DNA of 64,000 bases from Microvirga aerophila. GTDB lineage: Bacteria > Pseudomonadota > Alphaproteobacteria > Rhizobiales > Beijerinckiaceae. A program made the position numbers and the translations under genes. The notes under the pieces are model-generated. The model saw only the letters and a program-made list of their open reading frames with translations. It searched no databases and had not been told where the DNA came from. Below, in pieces: positions 35,200 to 43,777 of this stretch. Positions within the stretch are counted from its first letter, which is position 1, and the number at the start of each line of letters is the position of its first letter. The stretch is taken from assembly GCF_003332305.1 (NCBI RefSeq), contig NZ_QOIO01000021.1:1-64000 (forward strand). Direction: 5' to 3'.

Positions 35200-35224
35200 A
35201 ACGACCGGATGCGACCACGGTTCC
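35200..35224 (-). promoter_or_regulatory. second, EcfG-type promoter match upstream of the sulfonate-type operon
   Basis: On the minus strand GGAAC (35224-35220), 16 bases, CGTT (35203-35200). It is an exact consensus match 171 bases before the binding-protein start and upstream of the sigma70 promoter. It could add stress control, but about one chance match is expected in a window this size, so it is the weakest of the six. Confidence 0.4.
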
Positions 35225-35291
35225 GGAACTCAACGATGGGCGAGACCTCCGCAAAGTGTTAAGCGAAACGGAACCTTGAACACGGTCCGGC

Positions 35292-38042
35292 ATGTCGAAC
35301 GATCCTTTCGCAAGAATCCTGCAACATCTGGGCGAGCAGCCGCTGGACGACGCGGCCACCCTCCGGTCCCGGCTGGTGCCCGGCCTCAAGGCCGCCCTGG
35401 ACGAGGGCAAGGCCGCAGCCGAGGCGCAGCTTCTCGAAAAGCAGAATGGGCTGGCCTGCGTGCGGTATCTTTCCGACCAGATGGATGCTCTGGTTCGCAC
35501 GGTCCACGATGCGGTGGTGCGCCATCTCTATCCGGCGGACAATCCCTCCACGGGGGAGCGTCTCGCGGTGGTGGCGACCGGCGGCTATGGGCGCGGGACG
35601 CTGGCGCCGGGCTCGGATGTCGACCTCCTGTTCCTGCTGCCCTACAAGCAGACCGCCTGGAGCGAGAGCGTGGTCGAGGCCATGCTCTACGTGCTGTGGG
35701 ACCTGAAGCTGAAAGTGGGCCACGCCACCCGATCCGTGGACGAGTGCCTGCGCGAGGGCGCCGCCGACATGACGATCCGGACCTCGCTCCTCGAGGCGCG
35801 CTTTCTTTTCGGCGACCGGGCGCTCTACGACACCCTGATCGAGCGCTTCGACCGGGAGATCGTCGCCTCCACGGCGGCGGATTTCGTCGACGCGAAACTC
35901 AAGGAGCGCGATGCGCGCGTGGCCAAGGCGGGCGCATCGCGCTACCTCGTCGAGCCGAACGTCAAGGATGGCAAAGGGGGCCTGCGCGACCTCAACACCC
36001 TCTTCTGGATCGCCAAATACGTCTATCGGGTGCGCGAGCCGGAGGAGCTGGTGAAGGCGGGGCTGTTCACGCCTGAGGAGTTCAGGCTGTTCGCCCGCTG
36101 CGAGGAATTCCTCTGGCGCGTGCGCTGCCATCTGCATTTCGCGACAGGACGCGCCGAGGAGCGGCTGACCTTCGACGTCCAGCGGATCATTGCCGAACGC
36201 ATCGGGTCCACGGCCCGCGGGGGATTGTCCGGGGTCGAACGCTTCATGAAGTCCTACTTCCTGATCACCAAGGATGTGGGGGATCTCACGGCCATCGTGT
36301 GCGCGGAACTCGAGGCGCGACAGGCCAAGCGCAGGCCCGTGCTCGACCGCATGCTCGGCCGCTTCCGGCGCCGTCGGGGCGGAACGTTGGCCGACGACGA
36401 TTTCCTCATCGACAACGACCGCATCAACGTCAGGTCCGAGACCGCGTTCGAGCGGGATCCGGTGAACCTGATCCGGTTGTTCTGGCTGGCGGATCGGCAC
36501 AACCTTCCGATCCACCCCGACGCGACGCGGCTCGCAACCCGCTCCCTCTCGCTGATCGGCCCCAGCCTGCGCCACGATCCGGAGGCCAACAGGCTGTTCC
36601 TCGACATCCTCACGTCGAAGAACGTGCCGGAGGTGGTGCTCCGGCGCATGAACGAAGCCGGCGTGCTCGGTCGTTTCATTCCGGAATTCGGCCGCATCGT
36701 GGCGATGATGCAGTTCAACATGTATCACCACTACACCGTGGACGAGCACCTGATCCGCTCCATCGGCGTGCTGACGGAAATCGAGGCCGGGCATCTGGGC
36801 AACGAGCACCCGCTTGCGAACCAGATCTTCGGCACCATCCGCAACCGCCGCGCCCTTTACGTAGCGGTCTTTCTCCACGACATCGCCAAAGGCCGTCCGC
36901 AGGACCACTCGGAGGCCGGCACCGTCATCGCCCGCAAGCTAGGCCCGCGCTTCGGCCTGAGCGAGGCCGAGACCCATACGGTGGCCTGGCTCGTGGAGCA
37001 TCACCTCCTGATGTCGAACACGGCGCAAAGTCGCGACCTGTCGGACCCTGCCACCATCAAGAGCTTCGCCGAGGTCGTCCAGACCATGGAGCGTCTCAAG
37101 CTCCTCCTTGTCCTGACCATCGCCGACATCAAGGCCGTGGGGCCGGGGGTCTGGACAGGCTGGAAGGGACAGCTTCTGCGCAACCTCTATCACGAGACCG
37201 AGGTTCTGCTCGGCGGCGGCGTGAGCGACATGGCCCGCTCCGAGCGCGTGCGTCTGGCGCAGGACCAGCTGCGGGCCGAGCTGCCGGACTGGTCGCAGGA
37301 GATGTTCGACGCCTATGCGGCCCGGCACAGCCCGGCCTATTGGCTCAAGACCGACGAAACCCGCCGGGCCAAGCAGGCCCGCTTCGTGAAGAATGCCGAG
37401 AAGGCCGGTCGGACGGTGTCCACCTGCCATGAAACGGACGAGTTCCGCGGCGTGACGGAGCTGACGATCCTGTCCCCGGACCATCCGCGGCTGCTCGCCA
37501 TCATCACGGGGGCCTGCGCGGCGGCTGGCGGCAACATCGTCGATGCGCAGATCTTCACCACCACGGACGGCATGGCGCTGGACACCATCGTGCTCTCGCG
37601 CGCCTTCGACCGGGACGAAGACGAATTGCGCCGGGCCGAGCGAGTCGCGAAAGGCATCGAGCGCGCGCTCAAGGGCGAGGTGAAGATCGCCGATCTCGTG
37701 AATGGCAAACGGCCGGTCAAGGAGCGGACGAAGGCCTTCCACGTGCCGCCCGAGGTGACGATCGACAACTCCCTGTCGAACCGCCAGACGGTCATCGAGG
37801 TATCGGGCCTCGACCGGCCGGGCCTGCTCTATGATCTCACGACGGCGCTCGGCAAGCTCAACCTCAACATCGCCTCAGCCCATATCGTGACCTTTGGCGA
37901 GAAAGCCGTGGACGTTTTCTACGTGACGGACCTCACGGGCACGAAAGTGACCCATGCGGGCCGCCAGGCGAGCATCCGGCGGACCCTGCTCGAAGTGTTC
38001 AACACAGAGGAAAGCGCCTCGTCCCAGCGCCGTAGCGCTTGA
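35292..38042 (+). CDS. glnD: bifunctional PII uridylyltransferase/uridylyl-removing enzyme GlnD
   Basis: 916 residues, normal length. It senses glutamine and modifies PII proteins to set nitrogen assimilation. Domains in order: nucleotidyltransferase with GYGRGTLAPGSDVDLLFLLP, the PII-uridylyltransferase helical domain (KDGKGGLRDLNTLFWIAKYV), the HD hydrolase domain (YHHYTVDEH, VFLHDIAKGRPQDHS, WLVEHHLLMSNTAQ), then two ACT domains (LTILSPDHPRLLAIITGACA and VIEVSGLDRPGLLYDLTTAL). No damage is seen. grpE follows after 54 bases. Confidence 0.97.
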   Translation: MSNDPFARILQHLGEQPLDDAATLRSRLVPGLKAALDEGKAAAEAQLLEKQNGLACVRYLSDQMDALVRTVHDAVVRHLYPADNPSTGERLAVVATGGYGRGTLAPGSDVDLLFLLPYKQTAWSESVVEAMLYVLWDLKLKVGHATRSVDECLREGAADMTIRTSLLEARFLFGDRALYDTLIERFDREIVASTAADFVDAKLKERDARVAKAGASRYLVEPNVKDGKGGLRDLNTLFWIAKYVYRVREPEELVKAGLFTPEEFRLFARCEEFLWRVRCHLHFATGRAEERLTFDVQRIIAERIGSTARGGLSGVERFMKSYFLITKDVGDLTAIVCAELEARQAKRRPVLDRMLGRFRRRRGGTLADDDFLIDNDRINVRSETAFERDPVNLIRLFWLADRHNLPIHPDATRLATRSLSLIGPSLRHDPEANRLFLDILTSKNVPEVVLRRMNEAGVLGRFIPEFGRIVAMMQFNMYHHYTVDEHLIRSIGVLTEIEAGHLGNEHPLANQIFGTIRNRRALYVAVFLHDIAKGRPQDHSEAGTVIARKLGPRFGLSEAETHTVAWLVEHHLLMSNTAQSRDLSDPATIKSFAEVVQTMERLKLLLVLTIADIKAVGPGVWTGWKGQLLRNLYHETEVLLGGGVSDMARSERVRLAQDQLRAELPDWSQEMFDAYAARHSPAYWLKTDETRRAKQARFVKNAEKAGRTVSTCHETDEFRGVTELTILSPDHPRLLAIITGACAAAGGNIVDAQIFTTTDGMALDTIVLSRAFDRDEDELRRAERVAKGIERALKGEVKIADLVNGKRPVKERTKAFHVPPEVTIDNSLSNRQTVIEVSGLDRPGLLYDLTTALGKLNLNIASAHIVTFGEKAVDVFYVTDLTGTKVTHAGRQASIRRTLLEVFNTEESASSQRRSA

Positions 38043-38069
38043 TTTGTGCCGCCTGCGACCTGATATGTG
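38038..38069 (+). promoter_or_regulatory. candidate RpoH promoter of grpE
   Basis: CTTG (38038-38041), 18 bases, CTGATATGTG (38060-38069). It differs from the alphaproteobacterial RpoH consensus CTTG-N17/18-CYTATNTNNG at one position. The -35 box overlaps the glnD stop codon. grpE starts 28 bases downstream. Confidence 0.5.
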
Positions 38070-38096
38070 GGCCGACCCCTTTCCCATCTCAGTTGA

Positions 38097-38726
38097 ATGA
38101 CGATGAAGCCGAACGACACGGAAAACCAGAACATGACCCCGCCAAACGACGCCCCCGAGGCCGCCAACACTCCGGCCGACGAGACCGCCTCGCAGGCTGC
38201 GCCGGATCCGATCGCCGTTCTGGAGGCCGAAAAGGCCGACCTGAAGGACAAGTTCCTTCGTCTGATGGCCGATATGGAAAACCTGCGCCGCCGCACGGAG
38301 CGCGAGGTGGCGGACGCCCGCACCTACGCGGTGGCGAACTTCGCTCGCGACATGCTCAACGTAGCCGACAATGTCCGCCGCGCCATCGAGAGCGTGCCTG
38401 ATGAGGCCCGCGGCACCGCCGAGGGCGCCTTCAAGGGCCTGATCGACGGCATCGACCTGACCGAGCGCGACTTGCTCAAGACCCTTGAGCGCCATGGGGT
38501 GAAGAAGCTCGAGCCCGAGGGGCAGAAGTTCGACCCTAACATCCACCAGGCCATGTTCGAGGTTCCCAACCCGGATGTGCCCAACGGCACGGTGGTCCAG
38601 GTGGTCCAGTCGGGCTACGTGATCGGCGACCGGGTCCTGCGTCCTGCCCTCGTGGGCGTCGCCAAGGGCGGCCCGAAGGCGGCCCAGAATGGCGCCGATG
38701 CGGACAACTCCTCCGCCGCGTCTTAG
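38097..38726 (+). CDS. grpE: nucleotide exchange factor GrpE
   Basis: 209 residues. GrpE is the DnaK nucleotide exchange factor. An acidic, disordered N-terminus (1-40) is followed by the long coiled-coil helix ([40 protein letters not shown]) and the C-terminal beta domain ([40 protein letters not shown]). ATG 38103 is an alternative start. A near-consensus RpoH promoter overlaps the end of glnD, so grpE can be heat-induced separately from glnD. It is far from dnaK-dnaJ, which lie on the other strand 8 kb away. Palindromic repeats follow the stop. Confidence 0.95.
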   Translation: MTMKPNDTENQNMTPPNDAPEAANTPADETASQAAPDPIAVLEAEKADLKDKFLRLMADMENLRRRTEREVADARTYAVANFARDMLNVADNVRRAIESVPDEARGTAEGAFKGLIDGIDLTERDLLKTLERHGVKKLEPEGQKFDPNIHQAMFEVPNPDVPNGTVVQVVQSGYVIGDRVLRPALVGVAKGGPKAAQNGADADNSSAAS

Positions 38727-38840
38727 CGCATCGTGCGGAAAAGTGGACCCGGTTTTCCGCCTCGAACGATGCGCCGCCTATAAAGTCGAGCATCGGAATC
38801 GATCCCAAAAGTGGAGCCCTCTTTTGGGTCCGAGGCTCTA
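38726..38840. repeat. two palindromic repeat units between grpE and the TRIC gene
   Basis: Unit one, 38726-38775, has arms GCGCATCGT and ACGATGCGC around an inner GGAAAA / TTTTCC pair. Unit two, 38801-38831, pairs GATCCCAAAAG with CTTTTGGGTC (one bulge). Both have the look of the short palindromes scattered through intergenic DNA of Methylobacterium-like and rhizobial genomes. Unit one abuts the grpE stop and may end that transcript. A shortened version of unit one occurs at 39478-39495. Confidence 0.75.
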
Positions 38841-38842
38841 AT

Positions 38843-39478
38843 TTGGGCCTCCTCGGCCACATTCCCTTCGAGACCATCGGCGTCGCCGTCTTTGCCCTGA
38901 GCGGGGCCTTGATGGCGGCCCGCAAGGGCATGGACCCGTTCGGGTTCGCGCTTCTGGCGACGGTGACCGGCGTCGGCGGCGGGACGCTCCGGGACCTGCT
39001 CATCGGCACGCGGCCCGTTTTCTGGGTTGGTGACCCGAGCGACGTCCTCGTCTGCCTTCTGGTCGCCGAGGTCGTCTTCGCGCTGGGCCCACGCCGGGTC
39101 GCGGTCATGGAAGGCGGCAAGCGGGGGCGGGCGCTCCTGTGGGCCGACGCCCTGGGGTTGGCGCTGTTCGCCATCGTGGGAACCGGCAAGGCTGTCGCGG
39201 CCGGGGTCCCGGCCCTGTCGGCGGTGGCGCTGGGCACGATCACGGCCACCTTCGGGGGCATCATCCGGGACATCTTCGCCGGCACCACGCCCCTCGTGCT
39301 GCGGCAGGAGATCTACGTCACGGCGGCGGCCCTCGGAGCCGCCGTCATGGTCGGCCTGCAAGCCTCAGGCGTCGGTCCGTTTCCGTCAGCCGCGGCAGGC
39401 TTCCTGGCGGCCTTCGGCCTGAGGGCGCTGGCGATCCTGCGCGGCTGGTCCCTGCCGGCCTTTCCGCCCCGGGACTAG
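38843..39478 (+). CDS. TRIC-type (UPF0126) cation channel family membrane protein
   Basis: 211 residues with seven predicted helices in two UPF0126 repeats: FETIGVAVFALSGALMAARK, VTGVGGGTLRDLLIGTRPVF, then LGLALFAIVGTGKAVAAGVP and TATFGGIIRDIFAGTTPLVL. The paired GGGxxRD-type motifs are the signature of this family, whose bacterial members form potassium-conducting trimers like TRIC. The only start that keeps the first helix is TTG at 38843; no strong ribosome site is visible, and a repeat unit lies directly upstream. It is probably a single gene. Confidence 0.88.
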   Translation: MGLLGHIPFETIGVAVFALSGALMAARKGMDPFGFALLATVTGVGGGTLRDLLIGTRPVFWVGDPSDVLVCLLVAEVVFALGPRRVAVMEGGKRGRALLWADALGLALFAIVGTGKAVAAGVPALSAVALGTITATFGGIIRDIFAGTTPLVLRQEIYVTAAALGAAVMVGLQASGVGPFPSAAAGFLAAFGLRALAILRGWSLPAFPPRD

Positions 39479-39495
39479 CGCATCAAACCATGCGC
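39478..39495. terminator. short hairpin after the TRIC gene
   Basis: GCGCAT and ATGCGC around a 6-base loop, overlapping the TAG stop. No T tract. The right arm continues into GCCGCCT like the palindrome at 38726-38775, so it may be a shortened copy of that repeat. Confidence 0.4.
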
Positions 39496-39515
39496 CGCCT
39501 CGACCCGTGAGCGGC

Positions 39516-39540
39516 GGAACCGCCGGGTCTCCCCACCGTT
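39516..39540 (+). promoter_or_regulatory. EcfG-type promoter of the SPW-repeat gene
   Basis: GGAAC (39516-39520), 16 bases, CGTT (39537-39540). It is an exact general stress consensus ending 25 bases before the ATG of the SPW-repeat gene, with a plausible short leader. Confidence 0.75.
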
Positions 39541-39565
39541 GCCGTCTCGGATCTCGGGAGACGAC

Positions 39566-39949
39566 ATGCGTTTCATTCCCACCCGCCTGCATGGCGTCAT
39601 CGACTACCTCTGGGGGCTGGCCCTCATTGCTTCCCCCTGGCTCTTCGGATTCGCGGACGTGCCGGCCGCCAAGTGGGTGGCCATCTTCTTCGGCGTGGGG
39701 GCAATTCTGTACAGCCTCGTCACCGCCTACGAACTGAGCCTCGTTCCCCTCGTGCCCATGCCGCTCCACCTGGGGCTCGATGGGCTTACGGGCTTCATCC
39801 TGGCCATCTCGCCCCTCGGCTTCGGCTTTGCGAACCAGGTTTACCTGCCGCATGTCCTGTTTGGGCTGTTCTCGGTCGTGGCAAGCCTTGTGACCAGAAC
39901 GCAGCCGTCGCCCCTGGCGCTGGGCCGACGATCCTCCGCTGGTCCCTAA
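39566..39949 (+). CDS. SPW-repeat membrane protein
   Basis: 127 residues with four membrane helices and two SPW-type repeats: LALIASPWLFGFADVPAAKW and FILAISPLGFGFANQVYLPH. Proteins with SPW repeats are small inner-membrane proteins without assigned function, common in stress regulons of Hyphomicrobiales. The ATG at 39566 follows GGGAG. An exact EcfG-type promoter lies upstream. The stop overlaps by four bases with the stop of the gene on the other strand. Confidence 0.82.
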   Translation: MRFIPTRLHGVIDYLWGLALIASPWLFGFADVPAAKWVAIFFGVGAILYSLVTAYELSLVPLVPMPLHLGLDGLTGFILAISPLGFGFANQVYLPHVLFGLFSVVASLVTRTQPSPLALGRRSSAGP

Positions 39950-40902
39950 GGGTTCATCTCGACGCTGTCGATCATGGTGCGGAAGCGTGGCAGCACCTGC
40001 TCCCGCTTCTCGGCGCGGGCCAGGCCGACCAGCCGCACGTAGCGGTCCGGCTCGAACCGGATGGTCTGCATCACCACCACGTCCTCGCCGGAGGCCTGAT
40101 CCTTGGCCCGGGCGACGATCTCGTGCCAATCCTGACCCTTGAGGCGGAAGGAATCCGCGCGCTCGACCCTGATCTCCTTCAAAACTTCGTTGGAGTTGAG
40201 GGCCATGCGGGCGAACTGCTCCCGCCTTTCGCCAGCTGGCGGAGGCGGCTGCAGGGATACGGCCAGGATTGCCACAGGCTGCTCCACCGCCTTGACGGTA
40301 TCCAGCGGACCGTCCGTGAACAGCGCCGAGTTGCCCGACAACACCCGCACCGGGCGGAAGCCCGCCTTGTTGCCGATCTGGAAGGGCAAGGCCGAGACCT
40401 GCTCGTCCAGGGAGACCGGACCGCGCAGGGCGACGCTCCTGAGCGCCTTTAGCATATCGGTCTCGCTGTAGCCGTCGCTGCCGCCCTGGACCTGCGCGAT
40501 TAGAAGCGCCGTCATGTCTAGGCCCCGCACCGCCATCACCCACTTGCGGCCCTTGACCGGCCCGGTCATGGAGCCCGCGATGAGCACGCCGTCCCGGTCG
40601 CCGACCTTCAGGTTTTCCCGGGAGGTCACGTCGAGCCCCTGGCGCTTCAGGGCATCCTTGGTCATCCCGGTCACCAGCTGCCCATAGGCTTCCGCCGGCA
40701 TCTCCGCGATGGTGATCACCGCCGCCCGCTCGGTGTTCTCAAACCCGGTGAACCGCTTCGACATCACCATTTCCTGCGGCGGCACGAGACCCACCCGGGA
40801 GGCGGGCGGGAAGACGGGCTCAGCCGCAAGCGCGGCCTGAAGGCTGAGGGTCAGGGCCAGGGCCAGGGCTGTGGCGGCAAGCCCCCTCACGACGTTTTTC
40901 AT
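39946..40902 (-). CDS. secreted protein of unknown function
   Basis: 318 residues with a clear signal peptide (MKNVVRGLAATALALALTLS, cleavage near ALAA, residue 27). The mature protein has no family I can name; it appears to be two related alpha/beta halves (RFTGFENTERAAVITIAEMP and SLDEQVSALPFQIGNKAGFR), each about 120 residues. It may be periplasmic. alkB lies upstream on the same strand with 32 bases between, so the two could be cotranscribed. The 3' end overlaps the SPW gene stop by four bases. Confidence 0.75.
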   Translation of the reverse strand: MKNVVRGLAATALALALTLSLQAALAAEPVFPPASRVGLVPPQEMVMSKRFTGFENTERAAVITIAEMPAEAYGQLVTGMTKDALKRQGLDVTSRENLKVGDRDGVLIAGSMTGPVKGRKWVMAVRGLDMTALLIAQVQGGSDGYSETDMLKALRSVALRGPVSLDEQVSALPFQIGNKAGFRPVRVLSGNSALFTDGPLDTVKAVEQPVAILAVSLQPPPPAGERREQFARMALNSNEVLKEIRVERADSFRLKGQDWHEIVARAKDQASGEDVVVMQTIRFEPDRYVRLVGLARAEKREQVLPRFRTMIDSVEMNP

Positions 40903-40934
40903 CAGCGTTCTCCAGACACGTCCATTACAAAGGC

Positions 40935-41555
40935 TTAAAGCGGCTTCTTCACTCTGCGCAAGGTCAGATTGAGCCGTCCGCCCTGCGGCAGCAGGTCGGA
41001 GCCCCCGGTCATCAGCCTGTCGATCCCATGATAGATCAGCCGCGCTGGGCCGCCGAACACAATGGCGTCACCGGACCTGAGCCGGATCGACCGCGTCGGG
41101 TCCTTTCGGTCCAGCCCGCCATAACGAAAGAGCGCGGTGTCGCCGAGGGACAGCGATACCACGGGAGCGTCAAACTCCTCCTCGTCCTTGTCCTGGTGCA
41201 GCCCCATCCGGGCCGCGGACTCGTAGAAATTGATCAGGCAGGCGTCGGGAGGGGCCGGGTAGCCGCTCAAGGTCTCCCATGCATCGAGGGCGAGCCGGGG
41301 CATGGCGGGCCAGGACTCGCCGGTTTCCGGATGGGTGGGTTGATAACGGTAACCCGAAACGTCGGACACCCAGCCGAGGGGCCCGCAATTGGTCATGCGC
41401 ACGGAAAACGGCTTGCCGGTTCGCGGCATGCGGGGCGTGTAGAGCGGAGCCGCCAGGGTAATGTCGCGCACCGCTTGCAGAAGGTTCTCCTGGGCCGTGC
41501 GATCGAGGTAATCGGGGTAGTAGACGAGGCCGGGCGCAAGGGTGATGGAGGTCAT
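40935..41555 (-). CDS. alkB: alkylated DNA repair dioxygenase AlkB
   Basis: 206 residues. It is an Fe(II)/2-oxoglutarate dioxygenase that removes methyl groups from 1-methyladenine and 3-methylcytosine. Iron ligands are HQD in MGLHQDKDE and the histidine in IYHGIDRL. 2-oxoglutarate-binding arginines are in RLNLTLRRV at the C-terminus, and the nucleotide-recognition lid includes SDVSGYRYQPTHPETG. The ATG at 41555 opens directly on the domain. An Ada-like gene lies 8 kb away. A dispersed repeat occupies the gap upstream. Confidence 0.93.
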   Translation of the reverse strand: MTSITLAPGLVYYPDYLDRTAQENLLQAVRDITLAAPLYTPRMPRTGKPFSVRMTNCGPLGWVSDVSGYRYQPTHPETGESWPAMPRLALDAWETLSGYPAPPDACLINFYESAARMGLHQDKDEEEFDAPVVSLSLGDTALFRYGGLDRKDPTRSIRLRSGDAIVFGGPARLIYHGIDRLMTGGSDLLPQGGRLNLTLRRVKKPL

Positions 41556-41640
41556 GGAGATATCCCTTGTGGCGCTGCCCGATGTTTCCTCCCCATTGCT
41601 GGGGGCGCCAGGGTGAGAGACGTTGCTGCAAGGCGCCGAT

Positions 41641-41780
41641 CACCTCTCCCGGGGGGAGAGGTCGGACTGTGAGGTCCGGGTGAGGGGGCGTGCCGTACCC
41701 GGAGAGGGCGTAACCCCTCACCCTCGCTTACGCTCGACCTCTCTCTCAGGGAGAGGCGAGGCTGTAGCGGCCTTGCGCCT
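41641..41780. repeat. dispersed palindromic repeat, copy 2
   Basis: 140 bases closely similar to 23351-23485 in the same orientation, including CACCTCTCCC, GAGAGGTCGGAC, GTGAGGTCCGGGTGAGG, GGAGAGGGC, TAACCCCTCACCCTCGCTT and GGCTGTAG in the same order. It fills most of the 325-base gap between alkB and gpmA. Confidence 0.85.
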
Positions 41781-41824
41781 CGACAACGAAGCTCAGAGGT
41801 CTGACTTTGCGACCCCCACCTCCA

Positions 41825-41847
41825 CCTCCTCCCCGCAAGGGGGAGGA
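41825..41847. repeat. short GC-rich hairpin next to repeat copy 2
   Basis: CTCCTCCCC and GGGGAGGAG around a GCAA-type loop, lying between the long repeat and the end of gpmA. It is similar in core to 29061-29087. It could serve as the gpmA terminator, although it has no T tract. Confidence 0.55.
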
Positions 41848-41880
41848 GAGCACCGTTGGCGCCCGTTGTTCTGCAGGCCT

Positions 41881-42501
41881 TCAGGCCTCCAGCACCTTCT
41901 TGTCGGCCACGGTTGTGTCCTCGTTCAGCCGGTAGACGAGCGGGATGCCGGTGGCGAGTTCGAGCGACGGGATCGTCTTTTGGGTCAGCCCGTCGAGCAC
42001 CATCACGAGGGCGCGCAGGGAATTGCCGTGGGCGGCCACTAAGACCCGCTCGCCGCGCATGACCCGGGGCAGGATCTCGCGGATGTAGTAGGGCAGCACG
42101 CGGGCGACCGTGTCCTTCAGGCTTTCGCCGCCAGGAGGCGGAACGTCGTAGGACCTACGCCATAGGTGTACTTGCTCCTCGCCCCAGCGCTGGCGGGCGT
42201 CATCCTTGTTGAGGCCCGAGAGGTCCCCGTAATCGCGCTCGTTCAGGGCTTGGTCCATGATGGTCCGGAGATCCGGCTGGCCGATCTCCTCGAGGATCAG
42301 CTTGCAGGTCCGCTGGGCCCGGGACAGGTCCGACGTGTAGGCGATGTCGAATTGCACGCCCAACGCCTTGAGGCGTCGGCCCGCTTCACGCGCCTCCTCG
42401 ACGCCGAGATCGGTCAGGCCCGGGTCCTTCCAGCCGGTGAAGAGGTTCTTGAGGTTCCATTCACTCTGGCCGTGGCGGGCGAGGACGAGAAGGCGGTTCA
42501 T
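41881..42501 (-). CDS. gpmA: 2,3-bisphosphoglycerate-dependent phosphoglycerate mutase
   Basis: 206 residues, the short alphaproteobacterial form of dPGM. It interconverts 3- and 2-phosphoglycerate in glycolysis and gluconeogenesis. The catalytic motif is [10 protein letters not shown] with phospho-His10, followed by [20 protein letters not shown] and [15 protein letters not shown] with the second histidine. The start at 42501 is chosen because it opens on [11 protein letters not shown]; upstream Met codons add no conserved residues. It is 35 bases behind dapB on the same strand, and the two are probably cotranscribed. Confidence 0.95.
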   Translation of the reverse strand: MNRLLVLARHGQSEWNLKNLFTGWKDPGLTDLGVEEAREAGRRLKALGVQFDIAYTSDLSRAQRTCKLILEEIGQPDLRTIMDQALNERDYGDLSGLNKDDARQRWGEEQVHLWRRSYDVPPPGGESLKDTVARVLPYYIREILPRVMRGERVLVAAHGNSLRALVMVLDGLTQKTIPSLELATGIPLVYRLNEDTTVADKKVLEA

Positions 42502-42536
42502 GTGGTGGCGTCTCCAACGATGCTTCGAATGGGGTG

Positions 42537-43352
42537 TCATAACTGGTTCAGGCCGAGCACGTCGGCCATGGTGTAGTAGCCGGGTTTCTTGTCGAAGGCC
42601 CAGAGCGCGGCCCGGACGGCGCCGCGGGCAAAGATGCCCCGGTCCTCGGCCCGGTGGAAAAGCTCCAGCCGTTCGCCTTGGGCCGCGAACATCACCGTAT
42701 GCTCGCCCACGACCGAGCCGCCGCGCAGGGCTGCAAAGCCGATATCGCCAGAGTTCCGCGCGCCCGTATGGCCGTCGCGGCTGCGCACAGAGCGTTCTTT
42801 CAGGGAAATCTTCCGGCCTTCCGCCGCCGCCTCTCCGAGCAGGAGTGCGGTGCCGGACGGCGCATCCACCTTATGGCGGTGGTGCATTTCAAGAATCTCG
42901 ATATCGAAATCCTCGCCCAAGGTGGCGGCCACCTTGCGCACGAGGCCCGCGAGCAGGTTCACGCCGAGCGACATGTTGCCGGACTGGACGATGCGCGCGT
43001 GGCGGGCGGCGGCTTCGAGCTTGGTGAAGTCCGGCTCCTGCAGGCCTGTGGTGCCGATCACGTGCACGATGCGGGCCTGGGCCGCGAGCGCCGCGAAGGC
43101 CGTGGTCGCCGCAGGAGCGGTAAAATCGAGCACGCCGTCGGCCTGGGCGAAGACCGGCAGGGGATCCTCCGTCACGATCACGTCGAGCAGACCCGTTCCG
43201 GCAAGCAGCCCGGCATCGTGACCGACCGCATCGGAGCCCTTGCGCTCGATGGCGCCGACGAGGCGGCATTCCTCCGTTTCAGCCACGGCCTTGATCAGCA
43301 TGCGCCCCATGCGCCCGGCCGCACCCACCACGACGAGTCGCATCTCGGTCAT
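42537..43352 (-). CDS. dapB: 4-hydroxy-tetrahydrodipicolinate reductase
   Basis: 271 residues, full length. It reduces the lysine/diaminopimelate intermediate with NAD(P)H. N-terminal Rossmann motif [13 protein letters not shown], then [17 protein letters not shown] and the DapB substrate signature [20 protein letters not shown] with the catalytic His-His and Lys. AGGAG lies six bases before the ATG at 43352. It is followed by gpmA. Upstream is an inverted repeat that may belong to its promoter region or end the DUF1330 transcript. Confidence 0.96.
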   Translation of the reverse strand: MTEMRLVVVGAAGRMGRMLIKAVAETEECRLVGAIERKGSDAVGHDAGLLAGTGLLDVIVTEDPLPVFAQADGVLDFTAPAATTAFAALAAQARIVHVIGTTGLQEPDFTKLEAAARHARIVQSGNMSLGVNLLAGLVRKVAATLGEDFDIEILEMHHRHKVDAPSGTALLLGEAAAEGRKISLKERSVRSRDGHTGARNSGDIGFAALRGGSVVGEHTVMFAAQGERLELFHRAEDRGIFARGAVRAALWAFDKKPGYYTMADVLGLNQL

Positions 43353-43417
43353 GCCTGAACTCCTGTTTCCACGGGGTCGGATATAGCGGCCGATGCGGCT
43401 GCTGAGAAGCGTAGCCT

Positions 43418-43455
43418 GGAGCGGAATGAGGCTTATCCGGGTTGCATTCCGCTCC
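43418..43455. repeat. inverted repeat between the DUF1330 gene and dapB
   Basis: Perfect 11-bp arms GGAGCGGAATG (43418-43428) and CATTCCGCTCC (43445-43455) with a 16-base loop. It resembles short genome-wide repeats of related bacteria and may act as the terminator of the DUF1330 pair. Confidence 0.55.
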
Positions 43456-43471
43456 CCGGCCTTGCCATCCC

Positions 43472-43777
43472 TTAGGCGGGCTGCGGCCCGTCATACCCTT
43501 CGATGACGATGATGTCCGCTACCGCGTGTCCATCCCGCTCGGCCTTTGCGGCCTTGTATTCGGGCGAATGCCAGCAGGCCAGGGCCTGCTCATAGGACGG
43601 AAACTCGATCACCACGTTGCGGGCCCGGGCCTCGCCCTCCACCGCCTCGTAGGCTCCGCCCCGCACGAGAAAGCGCGCATCATACTTTGCGAAGGCGGCT
43701 CCATTGGCCGCCACGTAGTTCTTGTATCCGTCCGGGTTCGTGACATCCACGCGACCGATCCAGTATCCCTTAGCCAT
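43472..43777 (-). CDS. DUF1330 family protein, second of a tandem pair
   Basis: 101 residues forming one DUF1330 (dimeric ferredoxin-like) domain: [40 protein letters not shown] and [20 protein letters not shown]. The function of the family is unknown. The ATG at 43777 touches the stop of the first copy (TGATG); a GTG at 43780 is an alternative. It shares the same layout and many residues with the upstream paralogue, so it arose by tandem duplication. Confidence 0.88.
   Translation of the reverse strand: MAKGYWIGRVDVTNPDGYKNYVAANGAAFAKYDARFLVRGGAYEAVEGEARARNVVIEFPSYEQALACWHSPEYKAAKAERDGHAVADIIVIEGYDGPQPA

Noticed and set aside
35259-36908. 549-codon frame antisense to glnD
   Set aside because: It is shadow of GlnD, whose domains are all intact on the plus strand.
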